Origin: an uncultured Oscillospiraceae bacterium
Lineage (GTDB): Bacteria > Bacillota > Clostridia > Oscillospirales > Oscillospiraceae
Reading direction: 5' to 3'
DNA: 14,204 nt
NCBI GenBank assembly: GCA_958436045.1
Contig: CAUBIP010000043.1
Coordinates: 1 to 14,204, forward strand
In this document: piece after piece, positions 7,676 through 14,204 of the stretch
How the letters are laid out: each line of letters opens with the position of its first letter
Numbering within the stretch: position 1 is the first letter of the stretch
Made by a program: the position numbers and the translations under genes
Notes under the pieces: generated by a model
Databases searched by the model: none
What the model was told of the DNA's origin: nothing
What the model saw: only the letters and a program-made list of their open reading frames with translations

Positions 7676-7705
7676 AAAACAGCACCGGTTTTCCGGTGCT
7701 GTTTT
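7676..7705. terminator. Bidirectional intrinsic terminator between ispA and bsh
   Basis: AAAACAGCACCGG (7676-7688) pairs perfectly with CCGGTGCTGTTTT (7693-7705) around a TTTT loop: 13 bp, GC-rich core, with T-runs on the outgoing side of both strands. It lies 21 bp after the ispA stop and 7 bp after the stop of the convergent minus-strand gene, so it can end both transcripts. Confidence 0.92.
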
Positions 7706-7712
7706 GCTATGC

Positions 7713-8699
7713 CTATTGTTCGTCCGGCTGTATTGCTCTTGCGATTTTCTGGTGTTTTTCCAGCGGAAAGATGCGCAGTGTCGTGCCTTTCCGGGTGGCT
7801 TCGTTCATGGTGACGGCGGTGATCTGGCGGTTTTCGTAGGTTGTATAATAATACGTCCCCGTGGCGGGGCTGCAGCAGCCGGTGTATTGGGTGTACTCCC
7901 ACGCGCCGGGGGCGACCTGGCAACAGCCCCGCGGCTGGGTTACCGCATCCAGAATGTGAAACAGCTGCCCGATGCTGGCGGTCTCCTCCTGCGGCGCGAG
8001 AGAATTGGCGCGGACGAAGGCCGCCCGAATAAACCGGCCCTGGGAGGAGAGGTCTCCCGGCAGCCCGACGGTCCCCATGCCGCGGCTGTCCAGGGGCAGC
8101 GGCAGGTCCGGGGCAAAGGTGCTTTCCGGCTGCCGCGGCGAGAGGCCCCGGTAGGCGGAAAGGGCGCGCAGCTGCATCGGAAACGGCGGCTCATTGGTCA
8201 GGACGCCTGTTGGGTTTTCGTAGATCTGCAGCCCGGCCGGCCCAGACTCCAGGGCAATGCAGCCGGTCTCGTCGGCAATCATCCAGTGCAGTTGGGCCGT
8301 CGGCAGGTCAGGCGAAAACGGCGTGCCCACCAGGCGGCAGGCTGCAAGCTGCGCCTTGGCCTGGGCGAGGTCTTTCGCCGTGGCCAGCAGCCACGGGATC
8401 AGCTCGAAGGCTGCGATATTTTGCCCCGCCCCGGGCGCTGCATAGACCGCGCTCTTTGGAAAATTCAGCCCCGCGATGCACAGGCCCATCTCATTGCAGC
8501 CGTCATAATACAGCGGGTAGCCATCGCGGACGTGGGCCATGCCGATCATAGCATAGTGCTGCCGCAGCACCGGCCCGCAGCGTAGGTGCAGCGGAAAGTG
8601 CCGGGGGAGGATCGTCACCTGTTCGCCGTAGGTCACCTCATAGTCGAGGTTGCGGCCAAAATAAAGTGCGCCGTTTTGATACGCCACAGCAGTGCACAT
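7713..8699 (-). CDS. bsh: Choloylglycine hydrolase family protein, probable bile salt hydrolase
   Basis: Bile salt hydrolases cleave the amide bond of glycine- or taurine-conjugated bile salts. They are N-terminal nucleophile enzymes in which Cys2 is exposed by Met removal. The 328-residue protein begins MCTAVAY and carries C2, R16 and D19 (FGRNLDYE), N79 (CIAGLNFP), N169 (GVLTNEPPF) and R222 (GRFIRAAF), matching the catalytic set of Clostridium perfringens CBAH-1. Asn in AGLNFP favours bile salt hydrolase over penicillin V acylase. S205-R206-G207 occupies the selectivity-loop position where, from memory of work on lactobacilli, S-R-X goes with taurine preference. No signal peptide is present, so it is cytoplasmic. 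GAGGGAG lies 4 nt before the ATG. It stands alone, convergent with ispA and divergent from the RHS gene. I found no convincing promoter hexamers for it. Confidence 0.9.
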   Translation of the reverse strand: MCTAVAYQNGALYFGRNLDYEVTYGEQVTILPRHFPLHLRCGPVLRQHYAMIGMAHVRDGYPLYYDGCNEMGLCIAGLNFPKSAVYAAPGAGQNIAAFELIPWLLATAKDLAQAKAQLAACRLVGTPFSPDLPTAQLHWMIADETGCIALESGPAGLQIYENPTGVLTNEPPFPMQLRALSAYRGLSPRQPESTFAPDLPLPLDSRGMGTVGLPGDLSSQGRFIRAAFVRANSLAPQEETASIGQLFHILDAVTQPRGCCQVAPGAWEYTQYTGCCSPATGTYYYTTYENRQITAVTMNEATRKGTTLRIFPLEKHQKIARAIQPDEQ

Positions 8700-8703
8700 G
8701 AAA

Positions 8704-8710
8704 CTCCCTC
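8704..8710 (-). promoter_or_regulatory. Ribosome binding site of bsh
   Basis: On the minus strand GAGGGAG precedes the ATG at 8699 by 4 nt. It supports this start, which also puts the catalytic Cys at position 2. Confidence 0.7.
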
Positions 8711-8805
8711 ATTTCGTTCTATTCTGTGCTTAGCCTTCCCACAAATCAGCGATCTATGCCCGTATCAGCGCGCTATTCGGCATGAAATGCGTTTTATTTG
8801 GAAAC

Positions 8806-8822
8806 TGTAACCAAACTGTAAT
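8806..8822 (+). promoter_or_regulatory. WalR-type (Pho-box-like) direct-repeat operator
   Basis: TGTAAC (8806-8811), 5 bp, then TGTAAT (8817-8822) match the published WalR/YycF consensus TGTWAH-N5-TGTWAH at every position. The wider sequence is an AAACTGTAA direct repeat with an 11-bp period, one helical turn, typical of OmpR/PhoB-family regulators. The 18 bp at 8805-8822 also resemble an E. coli Pho box. The second half-site touches the -35 hexamer at 8822, so a bound regulator would sit at about -51 to -35. The cognate regulator is inferred. Confidence 0.5.
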
Positions 8823-8850
8823 TGGCAAGGGGAGGAAAATGTGGTATGAT
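8822..8850 (+). promoter_or_regulatory. Sigma-A type promoter of the RHS-repeat gene
   Basis: TTGGCA (8822-8827; 5 of 6 matches) and TATGAT (8845-8850; 5 of 6 matches) are spaced by 17 bp. The start would be near 8857, giving a leader of about 98 nt before the ATG at 8955. It is the best promoter in the window by consensus match. Confidence 0.82.
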
Positions 8851-8856
8851 AAGACA

Positions 8857-8954
8857 AATCCCCTAAAGAACGCCCAAAAATCCCGCGGGGCGGGCGTGGT
8901 TGCACCTGATTATGCAGGCTGAAAAAAAGACCTACAGGAGAAGGAGAGCGCACG
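8857..8954 (+). promoter_or_regulatory. Leader (5' UTR) of the RHS-repeat gene with a small hairpin
   Basis: ACGCCC (8870-8875) can pair with GGGCGT (8892-8897) around a loop that holds the palindrome CCCGCGGG. A shorter CCTG/CAGG stem follows at 8905-8918. The AAGGAG at 8941-8946 is the ribosome binding site, 8 nt before the ATG. I recognise no known riboswitch class here. Confidence 0.4.
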
Positions 8955-9065
8955 ATGAAACACGGAATGAGGATGAAAACCGGGCTCCAGATGAAAACCG
9001 GGATCCAGATGGAGCGCGGAATCCGGAGGGAACACGGAATCCGGATGAAGCGCGGAGGAATCTGG
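8955..9065 (+). repeat. Six 18-bp tandem repeats encoding the signal-peptide n-region
   Basis: Units start at 8955, 8973, 8991, 9009, 9027 and 9045; the last has a 3-bp insertion (21 bp). Each encodes a six-residue unit of the form M-K-x-G-I-Q/R: MKHGMR, MKTGLQ, MKTGIQ, MERGIR, REHGIR, MKRGGIW. Units 2 and 3 differ by one base. Every unit but the fifth starts with ATG. Copy-number change would keep the reading frame and only alter the length and charge of the n-region. Confidence 0.93.
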
Positions 9066-12000
9066 AGAAGATGGATTGCCGGACTGCTGGCGGCTGTCAT
9101 GCTGGCGGAGCTGGTCCCGGTCTACGCCCGGGATGCGGCGGATGGCCCGGCGGCGGAGAGTAGCCACTCTACAGTGTACGATGGCGGCCAATCTGCAGCA
9201 GACGGAAGCAAGTCCACCGCACAGGACGGTCGTAAGAATACAGCGCAGACGAGCGGACAGGCTGGTGACCAGGCCGTGACGTTGGCGCGGCGCGAAGATG
9301 CTTTGACCAGGGTGGGCGGCCCGGCGGTGCAGACGAAACATAGGGCTGCGGCGGATGCTGCCGGGGCGAAATCTACGGATACTTCGGGCGTTTCGGATGC
9401 GTCGAACGCTGCGGATGCTTCAGCTGCATCGTCCGCAGGGGAGGATGCGCCCTATGTTTTGGCGGAGGAGACGGCGCTGCGGGGGGAGGCGGAGAAGCAC
9501 TTCCGGCTCAGCGATGGGACGTATCTCGCCGTCCAATACGCCCGCCCGGTGCATCTGCAGACGGCAGACGGCCAGTGGGCAGACCTTGACAACGAATTGA
9601 CCCTGCGCCAGGGTGCATACCGGGCGGACAACGGCCTGACGACGGCGTCCTTTGCGCAGAATTTATCCAATGGCGAGCTTTTCACCGCTGGCTACCGGGA
9701 TTACACGATCTCCCTGGCCCTGGCGGGGCGCGACTGGGCAGCCGCACCGGATGCCGAGCGCCCTGTGACCCCGGACCCGGCAGAGCCCGCCGCCACCGGC
9801 GAACCGGAGGAGACCCCTGCCGCCCCGGTGCAGGGTGCGGCTACAAATCCGGAAGCGGGCGCACCGAGCGCGGATGCAAACGCCGCCCAGGGCAACAGCG
9901 CATCGAGCGCAGCCCAGGAAAACCGCACGTCCGGCACGGATGCTGCACAGAGCAGCACCGCGTCTGCGGAAGCATCAAAGAAAACCGACAAAACCAAAAC
10001 GCCCAACGCACTATCCGCCCCCGAGCCTGCCAAGCCGGGCCGCATCTCGGACGCCGTCGCGACCCTGCTGGATATTCCGGCGGCGCAGAACGCGTCGGCC
10101 TCCCTGGAGCAGCAGGTCCAGCCTGCGGGGCTGGTCCGGGGGCTTTTGTACGAGGACGCTGCGCCGGAGATCGACCTTTCGTATACCGCCTGCGGCTTTG
10201 ACGTCAAGGAAGCCATCGTCGTCAAAGCGCCCCAGGCGGCGTACTGCTATGCCTTCCGCCTGACGCTGGGCGGCCTGACTCCGGCGCTCTCGGACGGCGC
10301 GGTGCTGCTGTCCAACGAAGCGGGCGAGGTCATCTACGTCATCCCCGCGCCGTATCTGGAGGACGCCGCCGGGGCGACGTCGGACGCGGCGGCCTATACG
10401 CTTTCGCCCCAAGCCGACGGCAGCTACCTGCTGACGGTCACGGCGGACGAAACGTGGATGAATGACGATGCCCGCGCCTGGCCCATTCAGATCGACCCGA
10501 CGGTGGAGCTGCGGTCGGACAACTACGTCCGCGGGACCTACATCCGCTCCGCCCAGCCCACAGCAAAGGCCGGGGACCGGTCGACGCTGTTTGCCGGCTA
10601 CCTGACGACGGCAGGGCAGCAGGAGCTATGCGTCCAGATGCGCCTCCCGGCGCTGCCGAAAAATGCAACGCTGGTCAGCGCACTGCTGAGCGTCGACCAC
10701 GTCGGCCTGTTTACGAAGACCTACGCCAACGCGCCCACCGGCAGCAAGCTGCAGCTTTACGCCTACGCTCTGAACGGGCTGGTCGGCGACGCAGCGCAAA
10801 TGACCTGGAACGATGTCTACGGTTCCGGCGGCTACGGCCGCGCCCAGGACCCGTTAGATTACCGGACGCTTTCGACCAGCACCTGCAGGCAACATATCTC
10901 CTGGGATATCACCCGCGCAGTGATGACGCAGTATGATAAAAATAATCCGGATGAGCTGTTCGCCGCCATCACCCTGGCGGCCAAGGACGGGGCCAATGCT
11001 GCGTACTTTGCCAGCCTGAACGGGCACTACAGCAAAAACAACCCCTACGGCTCCCCGATGCTGCTGGTGCAATACCGGCACAACGCCGGGGTGCAGACGG
11101 CGCTGTCCTACCACGAGCAGTCCATCGGCCGAGCCGGGCAGGGCTACGTCTCGGACTACGACCTGCAGACGACCCTCGTCAACCCCATTGCCACCAGCGC
11201 CAGCGCCGTTCTGCCCTATACCCTGTCCCTGGTCTACAACAGCGCCTACCGGGGGACGTATTTTGACGCCGCCGAGCAAGGCTATCACACGCTGCCGTAC
11301 AATCAGATGCACATCGGCGCGGGCTGGAAGCTCTCAGCCCAGCAGACGGTGATCTCCTCACAGCTCCAAGCGTCGTCGGACACTAACCCGGACGCGACGG
11401 AGGAATACCTCATCTATCACGACGAGACCGGCGCAGCCTATTATTTCCGCAAGGACGGCAGCGTCTTTAAGGACGAAAACGGCCTGAACCTGACGCTGAC
11501 GAAGTCCGTCTCCGGCAGCACAACAGTCTACACGATGAAGGACAAGAAGGATAACCAGCGCATTTTCCACAACGGTTACCTCATCACCCAGCGCGATGCC
11601 AACGGCAACGCCCTGCACTTTACGTATAACAACGCCGCCTATTCCGCCAGCGGCAGCAGCTGGAAGCCGACGACGGCGAACCACCGACTGACTGGTGTCA
11701 CCCGCGTCCCCAGCGGCGGCAGCGCCCAGCAGCTGATGACGTTTGCCTATGACAGCAATCGCTGCCTTTCTGAAATTCGCCAAACCGTCGGCAGCGCGAC
11801 GCGGGTCACAAAGCTGCACTACAGCCAGTACGACGCGAAGCTGTTCCTGACGGCCATCACATTCCCCGACGGCAAGCAAGCCCGCTACCGCTATCTGACC
11901 GGCGGCGGAGCGGCCTCGTGCGCCCTGTATCAGGCCTACGACGCCGAATCCGGCTACGGAATCGTCTACCACAACTTCAGCTCCACCCCCCTGCGGCAGC

Positions 12001-14204
12001 TGCGGGTCTGGGAATTTTCCGCCGCAACGGAGCCCCAGAATATCCCCACAGACGGCGCTGACGTGACCCGCCAATACGGCTACCGCTTCCACGGCTACAG
12101 CAACAGCCGCCAGAAGACGACCTACCGTCACTATGGCGCCGACCGCATCGCCGGAACCGACGACGACTTGATGGAGACCTGTCTGCTTGACTACTACGGC
12201 CGGACCATCACGAGCTACACCACCGGCGCGGGCCGGGAGGAGGTCCTGAGCATCGCCTCGGCGGCCTATACCGAGACCAGCGGCACATCCCAGACGAACA
12301 ACCGGGTCGAGCGCGCCGGTTCCGGCGGCCTGCACGCGGCCAACCTCCTGCAGGACGGCAACTTTGAGCGCGGCACCACCTTTGACGCATGGCAGAAGGT
12401 GGTCACGCCGTCGTCCGCCCCGGCGGGCTACAGCGGCCTGCCCAACAGCGCCATTGGCGCGGCGAACACCGGCCACCCCGCGCCCCATCTCGGGTCTCGC
12501 TACCTGCGGATGTACAGCCCCGCCGCCCCCAATGCAGATCATAGCGCTGTCTCCGTCGCGACGGGGGCGCAGCAGACCGTCACGCTGAAAGCAGGGAAGA
12601 AGTATACCCTCTCAGCGTATGTCAACACCAGCGCCGTCACGCAATTTTACGAAAACGGCGGCGTCTTCCTCACGATGCGCAGCGCCGACGGGCAGGATGC
12701 CGGGCAGAGCATCGCCCTGACAGCCCAGACCGGCAAGGCCCTGCAGCACGGCTGGCAGCGGCTGACGTACACGTTCACGGCGAAAGCCTCCGGCAGCTAC
12801 ACCGTCGGCGTCCAGATGCGCAACTGCGCGGGCTACGCTTTTGCGGATGATATCCAATTAGAGCGCAACGCCGACCTGGGCGCAGAGGCGGAGGACGTCG
12901 GTGCGGCAGGAAACCTGAATCTGCTGCAAAACAGCCGCTTTGACGATGGCTTCACAGATTGGGCCCGCACCGGCGACTGGAAATTGGGAAGCCAACCGGC
13001 AGCGACGAAGGACGCCGCCCTCTCCACCGGCGGCAAGGAGATCACCGTCGTCGGCAACACCGTGGCCGAGAAACGGGCGACGCAGACGGTGATGCTCAAC
13101 GCCCCGGCGGGGAGCACGTTCCATGTCTCCGCCTGGGCCAAGGCGAACGCCGCCCCCAGCTACAACTCCAAATCCACGAATCCCGACTGGGACGAGCGCT
13201 TCTTCGGCCTCTATATCGTCCTGGTCTACACGGATAACACGGCGGAATCCCAGCACATCCCCGCCAATACGGATACGACGGAGTGGCAATTCGTCACCGG
13301 AACGGTCACGCCGAAGCAGGCGAATCTGGGGAAGACGATCTCCTCCATCCGCGTGGCGGCGGACTATTCCAATAACTTTGGCACCGCGACGTTTGATGAT
13401 TTCTCCCTCCGCCTGGAGCCGGTGCAGACGTACAAATATGATTCCAACGGTAATTTAATCCGGACGACCCAGACGGAAAACGCCCCCGAATCCTATACCT
13501 ACTCCGGCGCGGACCTGACCAAATACATCTCCGGCGGCAACGGGACCTTTACGTATACCTACGATTCCAAGCACAACCTGACGTCGGCGACGAACGACAC
13601 CGTCAAGATGACCCTCACGAACAACGCCCAGGGCCTGACGACGTCCGTCACCCTGGCAGACAAAACCGGCAGCCTGGGCAAGACGCTCCAGTCCTCGGCG
13701 GGCTACAGCAGCGATTTCCGCTTCCAAACGTCGTCGACGGACGTCAACGGCAGCACCAGCAGCGCCGAATACGACGCCCAGGGCAACCGCATCGCCGCCA
13801 CCGCGCCCAACGGCACGAAGACGAACTACAACTATACCCTCGGCACAACGGCCGCGGCGACGGACAACCGCCTGCGCCAGTCCTACATCCCGGGCAAAAT
13901 TTCCCTGAACTACACCTACGCAAACGGCGCCCTCACCGCCGCCCGCCGCGGCCACTATGTTGGAACGACCAACCTCACCCAGACCTACAGCTTCGCCTAC
14001 GACAGCTTCCTGAACCCCACCAGCCTAAAAATTGGCAGCAACACCTTAGCAACGTATGAATATGCAGCCGGGAATGGCCAAATGCGCCAGGTCACCTTCG
14101 GCAACGGCTGCCGGATCCACTACCAGTACGACACCTTCGACCGCCTGCTGCAAGAGGAATTCTACCGGGGGAATTTGCTGACGCAGACGAAGGTCTATCT
14201 CTAC
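8955..14204 (+). CDS. Giant secreted RHS/YD-repeat (WapA-like) protein, 3' partial
   Basis: The frame is open from ATG 8955 to the right edge (1750 codons, no stop). Order of parts: signal peptide with a long basic n-region (1-40), hydrophobic core from 41 and probable cleavage after VYA (58); Ala/Ser/Thr/Asp-rich linker (60-165); a domain typical of clostridial RHS proteins (HFRLSDGTYLAVQY, W..LDNELT; about 170-260); low-complexity insert (263-390); the rest of that domain ending PIQIDPTVE (about 393-518); DNRLRE-like domain (519-700); an RHS-associated region including YHDETGAAYYFRKDG (704-1125); two CBM-like jelly-roll domains starting NLLQDGNFE (1130-1300) and NLLQNSRFDDGF (1321-1490); then YD repeats such as YKYDSNGN and YQYDTFDRL (1494 on). 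In the family, YD repeats build a shell around a variable C-terminal domain, often a toxin; that end is not visible. It was located by direct translation. Confidence 0.92.
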   Translation, partial: MKHGMRMKTGLQMKTGIQMERGIRREHGIRMKRGGIWRRWIAGLLAAVMLAELVPVYARDAADGPAAESSHSTVYDGGQSAADGSKSTAQDGRKNTAQTSGQAGDQAVTLARREDALTRVGGPAVQTKHRAAADAAGAKSTDTSGVSDASNAADASAASSAGEDAPYVLAEETALRGEAEKHFRLSDGTYLAVQYARPVHLQTADGQWADLDNELTLRQGAYRADNGLTTASFAQNLSNGELFTAGYRDYTISLALAGRDWAAAPDAERPVTPDPAEPAATGEPEETPAAPVQGAATNPEAGAPSADANAAQGNSASSAAQENRTSGTDAAQSSTASAEASKKTDKTKTPNALSAPEPAKPGRISDAVATLLDIPAAQNASASLEQQVQPAGLVRGLLYEDAAPEIDLSYTACGFDVKEAIVVKAPQAAYCYAFRLTLGGLTPALSDGAVLLSNEAGEVIYVIPAPYLEDAAGATSDAAAYTLSPQADGSYLLTVTADETWMNDDARAWPIQIDPTVELRSDNYVRGTYIRSAQPTAKAGDRSTLFAGYLTTAGQQELCVQMRLPALPKNATLVSALLSVDHVGLFTKTYANAPTGSKLQLYAYALNGLVGDAAQMTWNDVYGSGGYGRAQDPLDYRTLSTSTCRQHISWDITRAVMTQYDKNNPDELFAAITLAAKDGANAAYFASLNGHYSKNNPYGSPMLLVQYRHNAGVQTALSYHEQSIGRAGQGYVSDYDLQTTLVNPIATSASAVLPYTLSLVYNSAYRGTYFDAAEQGYHTLPYNQMHIGAGWKLSAQQTVISSQLQASSDTNPDATEEYLIYHDETGAAYYFRKDGSVFKDENGLNLTLTKSVSGSTTVYTMKDKKDNQRIFHNGYLITQRDANGNALHFTYNNAAYSASGSSWKPTTANHRLTGVTRVPSGGSAQQLMTFAYDSNRCLSEIRQTVGSATRVTKLHYSQYDAKLFLTAITFPDGKQARYRYLTGGGAASCALYQAYDAESGYGIVYHNFSSTPLRQLRVWEFSAATEPQNIPTDGADVTRQYGYRFHGYSNSRQKTTYRHYGADRIAGTDDDLMETCLLDYYGRTITSYTTGAGREEVLSIASAAYTETSGTSQTNNRVERAGSGGLHAANLLQDGNFERGTTFDAWQKVVTPSSAPAGYSGLPNSAIGAANTGHPAPHLGSRYLRMYSPAAPNADHSAVSVATGAQQTVTLKAGKKYTLSAYVNTSAVTQFYENGGVFLTMRSADGQDAGQSIALTAQTGKALQHGWQRLTYTFTAKASGSYTVGVQMRNCAGYAFADDIQLERNADLGAEAEDVGAAGNLNLLQNSRFDDGFTDWARTGDWKLGSQPAATKDAALSTGGKEITVVGNTVAEKRATQTVMLNAPAGSTFHVSAWAKANAAPSYNSKSTNPDWDERFFGLYIVLVYTDNTAESQHIPANTDTTEWQFVTGTVTPKQANLGKTISSIRVAADYSNNFGTATFDDFSLRLEPVQTYKYDSNGNLIRTTQTENAPESYTYSGADLTKYISGGNGTFTYTYDSKHNLTSATNDTVKMTLTNNAQGLTTSVTLADKTGSLGKTLQSSAGYSSDFRFQTSSTDVNGSTSSAEYDAQGNRIAATAPNGTKTNYNYTLGTTAAATDNRLRQSYIPGKISLNYTYANGALTAARRGHYVGTTNLTQTYSFAYDSFLNPTSLKIGSNTLATYEYAAGNGQMRQVTFGNGCRIHYQYDTFDRLLQEEFYRGNLLTQTKVYLY

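Noticed and set aside
7662..8585. Long plus-strand open frame opposite bsh
   Set aside because: The minus strand encodes a complete choloylglycine hydrolase with all catalytic residues, and this plus frame starts within the terminator region.
8711..8800. Promoter for bsh on the minus strand
   Set aside because: Candidate hexamers (for example TTGTGG with TAGAAC, 17-bp spacing) match poorly and would put the start on top of the ribosome binding site; none is convincing enough to annotate.
8955..9065. CRISPR-like array
   Set aside because: The 18-bp units are directly adjacent with no spacers and are in frame within a coding sequence, so they are a coding tandem repeat.
11358..12542. 394-codon open frame on the minus strand opposite the RHS gene
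   Set aside because: The plus frame is continuous and shows RHS-associated and CBM-like domains; the minus product is Val/Gly/Ala-rich low complexity.

Overview
The window (about 60% G+C by eye, dense and mostly plus-strand coding) looks like chromosome from a Gram-positive member of the Clostridia, probably a gut-associated Oscillospiraceae/Ruminococcaceae-type bacterium. The reasons are a B. subtilis-like Asp23-nusB-xseA-xseB-ispA housekeeping operon, strong AGGAGG-type ribosome binding sites, S-layer homology domains, a clostridial-type RHS/YD-repeat wall protein and a bile salt hydrolase of the Clostridium/Lactobacillus kind. The taxon is an inference; no rRNA or other marker is present.

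Layout. (1) Positions 1-3188: the 3' part of a large secreted SLH-anchored protein whose start lies left of the window. It has an alpha/alpha-toroid-like helical region, two atrophied bacterial Ig-like domains, a second helical region, two copies of a 70-residue helical repeat and three SLH domains. (2) Positions 3189-3444: an intergenic region full of GC-rich hairpins, ending in a good housekeeping promoter. (3) Positions 3445-7654: a tight operon of an Asp23/Gls24-family protein, nusB, a TsaD/Kae1-like (M22) paralogue, xseA, xseB and ispA. Most neighbours overlap by 4-20 bp, implying translational coupling. (4) A 13-bp perfect hairpin at 7676-7705, placed as a bidirectional terminator between convergent genes. 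(5) Positions 8699-7713 on the minus strand: a complete choloylglycine hydrolase (bile salt hydrolase). (6) Positions 8700-8954: a divergent intergenic region with a strong plus-strand promoter and, against its -35 box, an 11-bp-period direct repeat that fits the WalR consensus and resembles a Pho box. (7) Position 8955 to the right edge: the first 1750 codons of a giant secreted RHS/YD-repeat (WapA-like) protein. Its C-terminal end, where a toxin domain would sit, is outside the window.

How it fits together. The central operon combines transcription antitermination (NusB), exonuclease VII (XseA/XseB), isoprenoid precursor synthesis (IspA), an envelope-associated Asp23 protein and an uncharacterised TsaD-like ATPase-fold protein. 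It is flanked by accessory, surface and gut-adaptation genes: the SLH protein on one side, the bile salt hydrolase and RHS protein on the other. The most unusual items are six 18-bp tandem repeats encoding the n-region of the RHS signal peptide, the WalR/Pho-like operator in front of that gene, the TsaD-like paralogue inside the nusB-xseA operon, and the compound palindromes at 3267-3398. No tRNA, rRNA, CRISPR array or insertion sequence was seen. I found no clearly novel multi-gene system.
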